A program made the translations under genes and the position numbers. This document shows positions 53,495 to 60,247 of a stretch of 60,247 bases of DNA, one piece after another. Origin of the DNA: Bacteroidia bacterium (lineage in GTDB: Bacteria > Bacteroidota > Bacteroidia > B-17B0 > Aurantibacillaceae); assembly GCA_026415195.1 (NCBI GenBank), contig JAOAHO010000012.1, positions 1 to 60,247 of the forward strand. The letters run 5' to 3'. Every line of letters begins with the position of its first letter. The stretch's first letter is position 1. The notes below the pieces were generated by a model. The model was not told where the DNA came from and did not search any database. It saw nothing but the letters and a program-made list of their open reading frames with translations.

Positions 53495-55126
53495 ATGAAT
53501 AAAAGTTGGTTGATTTTATTGGCTTTTTTTGGTTTATTTTTCGGACAAGAAAATAAGCCACCTAAAAACTGGTTCTTATTGGACCCCTTTGAGGATAAAT
53601 ACAGAGGCATGAGTGTGGAAAAGGCCTACAAAGAACTGTTAAGCGGAAAAACGCCATCCACCATAATCGTTGCCGTGTTGGACAGTGGTGTGGATTACGA
53701 CCATGAGGACCTCAAAAACGTGATGTGGGTGAACGAAAAAGAAATTCCTGCCAACGGCATTGATGACGACAAAAACGGTTACATCGATGATATTCACGGA
53801 TGGAGCTTTTTGGGAGGCAAAAACGGAAAAAATATCAAAACCGAAACCCTTGAGGCCGTTAGAATTGTAAAAGACGGAAAATCCAAATTTGAAGGCAAAA
53901 AACCTAACGATTTTTCAGACAAGAAATCAAAAGAAGAATGCAAAGTTTATCATGAAGCAAAAGAATATGTTAAAGAAATGACTGAAAAATTTATGCCGGC
54001 TTACAATATGGCTAAAAATATCTCATCAAAATTCGATAAACTGGAACTAGAACTTAAAAATTCTGGTAAATCAAATCCTAATCTGGAAGATGCTCTATCA
54101 TTAAAATCCGATAATAACGATATAAAGCAATTACAAATGATGTTAAAAGGCATATCGAACAAAAGTGGCAAACATCCCAAAGATATTCCCTTATCAGATG
54201 TCAAAAATAAATTTAAAGAACAACTTAATCAGGCGGTTGAAATGATTGAATATTCATTGAATGAAAATTACGACCCAAGGCCTGAAATAGTCGGAGACAA
54301 CATAAACGATCCTTATGAAAAATATTACGGAAACAACGATTGCAAAGGTCCGGCCAGTTTGCATGGTACGCACGTGGCAGGCATCATTGCAGCACAAAGA
54401 GGTAACGGCATTGGCATGGACGGCGTGGCTGCCAATGTCAGGATCATGTCGGTGCGATGTGTTCCTGATGGAGACGAACGCGATAAAGATGTTGCCAATG
54501 CCATCCGCTATGCCGTGGATAATGGTGCGCGTATCATCAACATGAGCTTCGGTAAGCGTTTCTCGCCGCAGAAAAAAGTGGTGGACGATGCCATCAGATA
54601 TGCCGAAGCCAAAGGAGTACTCCTCGTGCACGCTGCAGGTAACGATCATATTGATATTGATAAAATCACCCATTATCCCAGTGCCTTTTATGAAGACGGA
54701 AAAAAAGCTACCAATGTTTTAACAATTGGAGCAATGGATTGGAAATCTGATACCATACTGCCGGCCCGTTTTTCTAACTACGGCAAAGTCAACGTTGATA
54801 TTTTTTCACCTGGTGTGGATATTTATGCCACTACCCCCGATAATTCCTATATGTATTTACAAGGAACCAGCATGGCCTGCCCTGCTGCAGCAGGAGTAGC
54901 TGCCGTTCTTTTGTCTTACTATCCCCACTTATCCCCTCAGGATGTTATTAAAATCATCACTAAAAGCAGTTTGAAAAATTGGAAAAACAAAAAAGTAGTA
55001 TTGCCTGGTTATGATAAAACCGACACCAAGCACATGGTAAAATTTAAGAAACTCTGTAAATACGGAGGAATTGTGAACCTTTATGCTGCATTGAAGTTAG
55101 CTGAAAAAAAATATTCCAAGAAATAA
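53495..55126 (+). CDS. exported S8 subtilisin-like serine peptidase with large insertion
   Basis: A 543-residue protease with a signal peptide (WLILLAFFGLFFG). The catalytic triad is Asp63 (AVLDSGVDYDH), His290 (HGTHVAGI) and Ser459 (GTSMACPAAAG). The oxyanion Asn is in HAAGND. The gap of 227 residues between Asp and His, far above the ~35 typical of subtilisins, is filled by a Lys/Glu-rich, mostly helical segment (residues ~105-260). No type IX sorting tail is seen, so it probably stays in the periplasm. It is followed after three bases by thrS. Confidence 0.93.
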   Translation: MNKSWLILLAFFGLFFGQENKPPKNWFLLDPFEDKYRGMSVEKAYKELLSGKTPSTIIVAVLDSGVDYDHEDLKNVMWVNEKEIPANGIDDDKNGYIDDIHGWSFLGGKNGKNIKTETLEAVRIVKDGKSKFEGKKPNDFSDKKSKEECKVYHEAKEYVKEMTEKFMPAYNMAKNISSKFDKLELELKNSGKSNPNLEDALSLKSDNNDIKQLQMMLKGISNKSGKHPKDIPLSDVKNKFKEQLNQAVEMIEYSLNENYDPRPEIVGDNINDPYEKYYGNNDCKGPASLHGTHVAGIIAAQRGNGIGMDGVAANVRIMSVRCVPDGDERDKDVANAIRYAVDNGARIINMSFGKRFSPQKKVVDDAIRYAEAKGVLLVHAAGNDHIDIDKITHYPSAFYEDGKKATNVLTIGAMDWKSDTILPARFSNYGKVNVDIFSPGVDIYATTPDNSYMYLQGTSMACPAAAGVAAVLLSYYPHLSPQDVIKIITKSSLKNWKNKKVVLPGYDKTDTKHMVKFKKLCKYGGIVNLYAALKLAEKKYSKK

Positions 55127-55129
55127 TTC

Positions 55130-57070
55130 ATGAACATCCGCATCACCTTTCCCGACGGACAAATCAGAGAATATCAGAAAGGTACCACAGCACTGCAAAT
55201 TGCACAATCCATCAGTGAAGGGCTTGCCAGGAAAGTAATATCATCGGAAGTTAACGGTGAGATTTATGATCTAACTCGCCCCATAGAAAAGGATGCCACC
55301 ATCAGATTGCTTACGTGGGAAGATGAAGGGGGCAAATACACCTTTTGGCATTCCTCGGCACACCTGATGGCTGAGGCATTGGAGGCTCTTTATCCCGGAG
55401 TAAAATTTTGGGTTGGTCCTCCGGTTGAAAACGGATTCTATTATGATTTCGATCCCGGTGATCATAAAATCTCATCCGAAGATTTCGAAAAAATCGAGAA
55501 AAAAATGATTGAATTAGCGGCCAAAGAAAGCCCTTATATCAGAAAATCCATATCAAAAAAAGAAGCCATTGATTATTTTCAAAAAAAAGGTGACGAATAC
55601 AAACTTGACCTTCTGGATAGACTTGAAGACGGTAATATCACTTTTTACACCCAAGGAAATTTTACCGATTTGTGCCGCGGGCCACACTTACCTCATACCG
55701 GCTATATTAAAGCCGTTAAAATATTAAATGTGGCCGGAGCTTACTGGAAAGGTGACGAAAAAAACAAAATGCTGGTTCGCATGTATGGCATTTCCTTTCC
55801 AAAAGAAAAAGAACTTAAAGAATATCTTGAACGACTGGAAGAATCCAAAAAACGCGATCACCGCAAGCTTGGAAAAGAACTGGAACTTTTCACTTTTTCC
55901 GAAAAAGTTGGCATGGGGCTTCCCCTGTGGCTGCCAAAAGGTGCCGCCCTGCGTGAACGTTTGGAGCAATTCATGCGTAAACAACAATACAAGCGCGGCT
56001 ACCTTCAGGTTATTACTCCCCACATTGCCCATAAGGATCTGTATGTAACCAGCGGACATTACGAAAAATACGGCAAAGACTCCTTCCAGCCCATTCAAAC
56101 ACCGCAAGAAGGCGAAGTTTTTTTCCTCAAGCCCATGAACTGCCCCCACCACTGTGAAATTTACAAATCTTCCCCCCGTTCCTATAAAGATTTGCCTTTA
56201 CGGTTGGCGGAATTCGGAACCGTTTATCGTTACGAACAACATGGCGAATTGCACGGGCTAACCCGCGTTCGCGGCTTTACGCAAGACGATGCCCATATTT
56301 TCTGCACGCCCGAACAAGTGAAGCAGGAATTTTGCAATGTTATAGACCTGGTATTGTATGTTTTTAGATCTTTGGGATTTAACGACTATCAGGCTCAAAT
56401 CTCCCTTCGCGATCCGAATAACAAAGAAAAATACATAGGAACCGATGAAGTGTGGGATGCTGCCGAAAAAGCCATCATTGAAAGTGCGGAAGAAAAAGGG
56501 CTGAAAACCGTTAAAGTCCCCGGAGAAGCAGCATTCTACGGGCCCAAACTGGATTTTATGGTGAAGGATGCTTTGGGCAGAAAATGGCAACTCGGTACTA
56601 TTCAAGTGGATTACAACCTTCCCGAGCGCTTTCAACTGGAATATACCGGCTCCGATAATCAGAAGCACCGCCCCGTCATGATTCACCGTGCCCCTTTTGG
56701 CAGCATGGAGCGGTTTGTGGCCGTGCTTTTGGAACACTGCGCCGGCAACTTTCCATTTTGGCTTGCACCTGACCAATTTGCCGTACTCAGCATCAGTGAA
56801 AAATTTAACGACTACGCCGAAAGTGTGGTACAGCGGCTCCAGCAATATGAATTTCGGGGGTTTGCCGACTTGCGAAATGAAAAAATAGGAAAAAAAATAC
56901 GTGAGAATGAATTGAAAAAAATACCCTATATGTTGATAGTGGGAGAAAAAGAAATGCAAACCGGAAGCGTTTCGGTAAGAAAACATGGCCAGGGTGACCT
57001 GGGAAATATGGATATGGAAAAGCTGATTGAATTATTTAATCAGGAAAACAGCATCAGTACCGACAATTAA
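55130..57070 (+). CDS. thrS: threonyl-tRNA synthetase
   Basis: This 646-residue class II synthetase charges tRNA-Thr. Domain order is TGS (residues 1-62), then the editing domain with HSSAH (74-78) and [14 protein letters not shown]. The catalytic core follows, with zinc motif [10 protein letters not shown], motif 2 [22 protein letters not shown] (split here as [12 protein letters not shown] and TRVRGF), and motif 3 [11 protein letters not shown]. An anticodon-binding domain lies at ~545-640. The length is normal. infC follows, as in many bacteria, although the usual rpmI-rplT pair does not. Confidence 0.98.
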   Translation: MNIRITFPDGQIREYQKGTTALQIAQSISEGLARKVISSEVNGEIYDLTRPIEKDATIRLLTWEDEGGKYTFWHSSAHLMAEALEALYPGVKFWVGPPVENGFYYDFDPGDHKISSEDFEKIEKKMIELAAKESPYIRKSISKKEAIDYFQKKGDEYKLDLLDRLEDGNITFYTQGNFTDLCRGPHLPHTGYIKAVKILNVAGAYWKGDEKNKMLVRMYGISFPKEKELKEYLERLEESKKRDHRKLGKELELFTFSEKVGMGLPLWLPKGAALRERLEQFMRKQQYKRGYLQVITPHIAHKDLYVTSGHYEKYGKDSFQPIQTPQEGEVFFLKPMNCPHHCEIYKSSPRSYKDLPLRLAEFGTVYRYEQHGELHGLTRVRGFTQDDAHIFCTPEQVKQEFCNVIDLVLYVFRSLGFNDYQAQISLRDPNNKEKYIGTDEVWDAAEKAIIESAEEKGLKTVKVPGEAAFYGPKLDFMVKDALGRKWQLGTIQVDYNLPERFQLEYTGSDNQKHRPVMIHRAPFGSMERFVAVLLEHCAGNFPFWLAPDQFAVLSISEKFNDYAESVVQRLQQYEFRGFADLRNEKIGKKIRENELKKIPYMLIVGEKEMQTGSVSVRKHGQGDLGNMDMEKLIELFNQENSISTDN

Positions 57071-57077
57071 AAATTTC

Positions 57078-57085
57078 TATTTTTG
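57078..57085 (+). promoter_or_regulatory. Bacteroidota -7 box of infC
   Basis: TATTTTTG, an exact TAnnTTTG match 24 bases before the infC TTG. A second exact match, TACATTTG (57105-57112), overlaps the TTG itself and is less likely to be used. Confidence 0.5.
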
Positions 57086-57109
57086 CAAACTTTATAAACC
57101 ACAATACAT

Positions 57110-57682
57110 TTGGAAAACAAAAACAGAAAACGCGGATTAAAAGAAGGGTTCATCAGGCCCGGTGTAAGGGAATACCAACACAAAATTAACGGACTCATCA
57201 CTGCCGACCCCGTCAGGGTGGTGGGTGAAGGTATTCAGGTGGGCATATACCCTTTAAAAGATGCTCTGAAAATGGCTGAAGAAAGAGGCCTCGACCTGGT
57301 GGAAATTTCACCACAGGCCGATCCTCCGGTTTGTAAAATCATCGACTACAACAAGTTCCTCTTTGAACAAAAAAAGAAAGCCAAAGAAATGAAAGCCAAA
57401 GCCGCCAAGGTGGTGGTGAAAGACATTCGCTTTGGACCCCATACCGATGAACACGACTATAATTTCAAAAAAAACCACGCCATCAACTTTCTTAAAGAAG
57501 GTTATAAGGTAAAAGCATTTGTATTTTTCAAAGGAAGGGAAATCACATTTAAGGAACAAGGTGAAATTTTGTTGTTAAGATTTGCTAATGATTTAGAAGA
57601 ATATGGAAAGCCAGAACAACTTCCTAAATTGGAAGGTAAGCGCATGATCATGCTCATCAGCCCCAAGAAAAACAAATCCTGA
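57110..57682 (+). CDS. infC: translation initiation factor IF-3 with TTG start
   Basis: IF-3 binds the 30S subunit, keeps it apart from 50S, and checks the initiator tRNA and start codon. The protein shows the linker-spanning signature [27 protein letters not shown] in two parts ([19 protein letters not shown] and KFLFEQ) and the C-terminal domain [17 protein letters not shown]. No in-frame ATG exists before the conserved N-terminus. Upstream in frame lie only TTG (57110), CAT and ATA (57104) before a TAA. I take TTG as the start, giving 190 residues. A rare start codon on infC fits the known autoregulation of this gene in other bacteria. Confidence 0.93.
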   Translation: MENKNRKRGLKEGFIRPGVREYQHKINGLITADPVRVVGEGIQVGIYPLKDALKMAEERGLDLVEISPQADPPVCKIIDYNKFLFEQKKKAKEMKAKAAKVVVKDIRFGPHTDEHDYNFKKNHAINFLKEGYKVKAFVFFKGREITFKEQGEILLLRFANDLEEYGKPEQLPKLEGKRMIMLISPKKNKS

Positions 57683-57739
57683 TATTCGGCAAATTCAAAA
57701 ATACGTTCTACGAAAAAAAATACAACTTCTTTTAGCCGG

Positions 57740-57814
57740 TGGGTGATAGAGGATTCGAACCTCCGACCCCTACCCTGTCAAGGTAGTGCTCTGAACCAAC
57801 TGAGCTAATCACCC
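57740..57814 (-). tRNA. tRNA-Val (anticodon GAC)
   Basis: The 75-base cloverleaf on the minus strand has acceptor arms GGGTGAT and ATCACCC, D-arm GCTC/GAGC, anticodon stem CTACC/GGTAG with loop TTGACAG (anticodon GAC), and a T-arm with GGTTCGAATCC. The discriminator is A; CCA is not encoded. A one-mismatch -7 box (TAATATTG) lies upstream on the minus strand near 57825-57832. Confidence 0.96.
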
Positions 57815-57862
57815 ATAATAATGTTGCAATATTATCAAATTTCCCGAACACGAAAAATTGCA

Positions 57863-57870
57863 TAGATTTG
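57863..57870 (+). promoter_or_regulatory. Bacteroidota -7 box of the decayed DUF3078 gene
   Basis: TAGATTTG, an exact TAnnTTTG match 16 bases before the ATG at 57887. The promoter thus survives although the gene is broken. Confidence 0.4.
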
Positions 57871-57886
57871 CCTCAAATTTTCTTTT

Positions 57887-58823
57887 ATGAAAAAAATAAT
57901 TTTCTTTTTATGGTGCATTTTTTGCCCAAACCGATACGGTTAAAAAATCACCATGGAAAGGGGAAGGATTTATTTGTATCAATGCTTCCCAAACCGCATT
58001 GCACAACTGGCAAGGAGGTGGCAAGGATAACATTGCCCTTAACTCCATTCTGAACTACCAACTCACCTATCAAAAAGGTAAATCCACATTATTAAACAAA
58101 TTGGATGCCCAATACGGTATATTCAGGCCCGGCGATTTCAAAAAGTTCAGAAAAAACATCGACCAGATTTTTTTCCTGAGTAAATACAGCTTAGATGCCT
58201 GACACAAACACTGGTTTTATTCAGCACAACTCGACTATCGTTCTCAATTCACACCGGGCTACAATTATGTAGGCGACTCTATTGCCGGCCGTGCCACTTC
58301 CGATTTTAATTCTCCGGGCTACATTCAAATAGCACTAGGTTTGGATTACAAACCCGCCCCTTACTTTTCGGCTTTTCTTGCTCCGCTCGCCGGAAAATTC
58401 ACCATGGTGAACCGACAACACCTTGCCGATATTGGCGCTTTCGGGGTTGAGAAAGCAGTGCTCGATAACAACGGAACTATCATCACTCCCGGTAAAAGAA
58501 CTCGATATGAATTCGGAGGGCGGCTGATTATGAAATTCAAATAAGACGTCTTACCCAATATCAACCTCGATTCTTACCTCGACCTCTTTTCCAACTACCT
58601 GAAAAATCCTCAGAATATCGACGTGATTTTCAACAACCTTGTAACCTTCAAAATCAACAAATATTTCACGGCCACCCTTATTTCCCAAATGGTTTACGAC
58701 GACGACATCATCATCAAACGCGACTGGAACAAAGACGGATCATTCGACCATCCAAACGATATCAACGGGCCACGTATCCAACTCCTGACTACCATTGGTA
58801 TCGGCTTCGGCTATAAATTCTGA
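57887..58823 (+). pseudogene. DUF3078-like gene broken by one frameshift and two stops
   Basis: The ATG at 57887 starts a signal peptide (KKIIFFLWCIF) that leaves frame at a run of six T (57916-57921); removal of one T restores the frame that reads AQTDTVKKSPWKGEG. The rest lies in one frame with two internal stops: TGA at 58200-58202 (SLDA-stop-HKHWFYS) and TAA at 58542-58544 (KFK-stop-DVLPNINLDS). The protein-like text around both stops (AQLDYRSQF, SYLDLFSNYLKNPQNIDV) and the terminal IGIGFGYKF are typical of this outer-membrane-linked DUF family. Intact length would be about 311 residues. Confidence 0.8.
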
Positions 58824-58859
58824 TTTTTGCTTAACTTTATCGGACAGAGTGCCGATACA

Positions 58860-59519
58860 TTGAGAAAAATTTTCATTCTAATACCTATTGTATTTTGTTC
58901 ATGGGCTGTTGCACAAAGCAACGGCCTTTTTTTTATTCCCGGGATTGCAGCGGGCGTAAACGGATGCCAAATTCACGGCGACGACCAAAGCGGCTACCGC
59001 AAGGCAGGCCTTTATGCCGGCGCCGACGTCAGGTTTTCCGTTAAAGACAAAAACATGTTTCAGATTGGACTTTTTTATTCCGAAAAAGGTTCGCAAAAAA
59101 ATCAAAACCCCGAAAAAAACGATTTCACGTTCTATCACATCCATCTCCGTTATGTCGAAATGCCCGTTACTTATTACCGTATCTTAAGCGAAAAAAAATA
59201 TTTCCTTTCGTTCGGAATTTATTCGGCTTACCTGATTAATTACTTTGAATATAACGAATACGGAAACTGGACGGGGGCCTATCCTTTTAAAAAAATGGAA
59301 TTCGGAATAAATGCAGGCCTTGGAAAATTCCTTACCGACAAAATTGTTTTGGAATGCCGCTTCGGAAATTCATTCTTGCCCATCAGGGAATACGGCATAC
59401 GAAGCACAGGAATATACTACCCCAACCCCGTAGCCAGAATTTTTAACAGGGGATTATACAACAATATTGTTACGATTGAGTTATATTACAGGTTCATCCC
59501 CAAAGAGAAAAAAGAATAA
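58860..59519 (+). CDS. outer-membrane beta-barrel protein (PorT-like fold)
   Basis: A 219-residue exported protein. The signal peptide IFILIPIVFCSWAVAQ is followed by about eight amphipathic strands (for example GLYAGADVRFSVKDKNMFQIGLFYSEKGS, shown here only in part) and a C-terminal aromatic strand, IVTIELYYRFIP. There is no in-frame ATG near the N-terminus. I place the start at the TTG at 58860, which gives a compact signal peptide and lies downstream of a one-mismatch -7 box (TAACTTTA, ~58830-58837). The earlier TTG at 58827 is less likely. The role is unknown; many relatives are small barrels of unknown cargo. Confidence 0.75.
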   Translation: MRKIFILIPIVFCSWAVAQSNGLFFIPGIAAGVNGCQIHGDDQSGYRKAGLYAGADVRFSVKDKNMFQIGLFYSEKGSQKNQNPEKNDFTFYHIHLRYVEMPVTYYRILSEKKYFLSFGIYSAYLINYFEYNEYGNWTGAYPFKKMEFGINAGLGKFLTDKIVLECRFGNSFLPIREYGIRSTGIYYPNPVARIFNRGLYNNIVTIELYYRFIPKEKKE

Positions 59520-59528
59520 TTCCTTAAT

Positions 59529-60116
59529 ATGCACTCCAACAAAAAAATTGTGATTGCCGTATCGGGTGCCAGCGGGAGTATTTATGCACAAAAACTAATT
59601 GCCTGGCTTTACGAATTCAAAAAGCAAAACATCATTCAGGATGCTGCCCTGGTGTTCTCCAACCAGGCCCCCGAAGTTTGGAAGCATGAACTGGGCTCCT
59701 TCGACAGAAATGCCCTTCCTTTCAAAACATACGAAAACAACGATTTCAACGCCCCTTTTGCATCCGGCTCATCGGGCTATAATGCCATGGTTATTTGCCC
59801 GTGCAGCGTGGGCATGATGGGCCGCATTGCCAACGGATCCGGGAACGACCTTATTTCCCGCGCCGCCGACGTGATGCTGAAAGAAAAAAGAAAATTAATC
59901 CTGGTGCTGCGCGAAACCCCTTTAAACCTTATTCACATCAAAAACATGGAAACCCTCACCCTTGCGGGTGCACAAATCCTTCCGGCCTGCCCGTCGTTCT
60001 ATTCCTTACCCAAAAGCATGGATGATGCCGTAATGACCGTGGTTAACCGAATTCTATCTAATCTTGAACTCAGCGCTCCAAATGCTTTCCGATGGGGAGA
60101 GCAGCACAATTCTTAA
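59529..60116 (+). CDS. ubiX: flavin prenyltransferase UbiX
   Basis: A 195-residue flavoprotein that joins a dimethylallyl group to FMN to make the prenylated cofactor used by UbiD decarboxylases. The FMN-binding start is VIAVSGASGSIYA. The central region has MVICPCSVGMMGRIANGSGNDLISRAADVMLKE, seen as ICPCSVGMMGRIANG and LISRAADVMLKE. The Glu/Arg-rich ILVLRETPLNLIH loop holds phosphate. Length is normal. No ubiD gene is visible in the window. Confidence 0.95.
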   Translation: MHSNKKIVIAVSGASGSIYAQKLIAWLYEFKKQNIIQDAALVFSNQAPEVWKHELGSFDRNALPFKTYENNDFNAPFASGSSGYNAMVICPCSVGMMGRIANGSGNDLISRAADVMLKEKRKLILVLRETPLNLIHIKNMETLTLAGAQILPACPSFYSLPKSMDDAVMTVVNRILSNLELSAPNAFRWGEQHNS

Positions 60117-60247
60117 ATGCAAAACCAAAATTTCTCTTTGATTTTAGGTTTCTCTTTGCATTAATTGAATATTTTGGATGGTATGGGCGCGTCCCTGCCG
60201 CTTGCCGAAGGCAAGCGGCAGGGACACGCCCTAATCCCTATTGATAA
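60117..60247. other. gene-free right end of the window
   Basis: Apart from two TTTCTCTTTG copies (about 60130-60164) and the palindrome listed separately, nothing coding or regulatory is seen. The window may cut the next gene's upstream region. Confidence 0.5.
60185..60231. repeat. REP-like perfect palindrome
   Basis: GTCCCTGCCGCTTGCC (60191-60206) and GGCAAGCGGCAGGGAC (60210-60225) are perfect 16-base complements around a GAA loop. After one mismatch, GGGCG (60185-60189) and CGCCC (60227-60231) extend the stem. Its high GC stands out from the AT-rich surroundings. Confidence 0.85.

Noticed and set aside
56258-56986. 242-residue minus-strand frame inside thrS
   Set aside because: It is a mirror of the conserved thrS core; the composition is biased (Phe, His) as expected for an antisense shadow.
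58200-58202. TGA as selenocysteine codon in the DUF3078 gene
   Set aside because: There is also a frameshift and a second stop, no selenocysteine hairpin was seen, and the family is not known for selenocysteine.

Overview
The window is a stretch of a Bacteroidota chromosome. Signs of this are proteins with type IX secretion tails (a type A sorting domain at 7754-10417 and a gliding-motility-type C-terminal domain at 19985-22753), a SecA of about 1,090 residues, a bacillithiol deacetylase (BshB1), a DUF3127 protein, and at least eleven exact copies of the Bacteroidota -7 promoter box TAnnTTTG placed just upstream of genes or tRNAs. The DNA is AT-rich and gene-dense, and most neighbours overlap by 1-49 bases. 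No rRNA, CRISPR array, insertion sequence or integrase gene was seen.

Layout. 1-7.75 kb (+): the end of dnaX, an M16 peptidase, secA, and a small secreted protein broken by an in-frame TAA. 7.75-10.4 kb (-): a type IX-secreted beta-propeller-like protein. 10.53 kb: tRNA-Arg(ACG). 10.6-15.5 kb (-): a tightly coupled run, universal stress protein-bioB-bioF-bioD-bioA, which makes biotin from pimeloyl-thioester and alanine. 15.5-19.9 kb (-): a MauE/DoxX-thioredoxin fusion, a methyltransferase-glycosyltransferase fusion, and the potassium transporter Kup. 20-24.9 kb (+): a gliding-type surface protein, an rRNA m5C methyltransferase, a rhodanese and Hsp20. 24.9-30.2 kb (-): a five-gene run (EamA transporter, YicC, MiaA, MFS transporter, unknown exported protein). 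30.3-32.4 kb (+): a BtuF-like receptor and NhaD. 32.5-33.7 kb (-): an AAA/DUF4143 ATPase bracketed by two 39-bp repeats. 33.9-35 kb (+): a Rieske oxygenase. 35-41.6 kb (-): a surface-polysaccharide cluster headed by murB. 41.7-44.6 kb (+): a glycosyltransferase, lpxD and bshB1.

44.6-47.9 kb is the accessory island. Short same-strand genes of unknown or nuclease-like type are separated by long structured intergenic palindromes. Their outer arms are of the TAAC...GTTA type and they carry nested inner stems. This is the arrangement expected of integron gene cassettes with attC-like sites, but no integrase lies in the window. One cassette gene is split at an A AAA AAG slippery run. This island is the best candidate for something undescribed.

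48-60.2 kb (+, apart from tRNA-Val) is ordinary: a methyltransferase, a membrane zinc peptidase, a flavin reductase, DUF3127, asparaginase, cystathionine beta-synthase, a subtilase, thrS, infC (TTG start, not followed by rpmI-rplT), tRNA-Val(GAC), a decayed DUF3078 gene, an outer-membrane barrel protein and ubiX. The window ends in a REP-like 22-bp-arm palindrome. All functional calls come from reading motifs and were not confirmed by database search.
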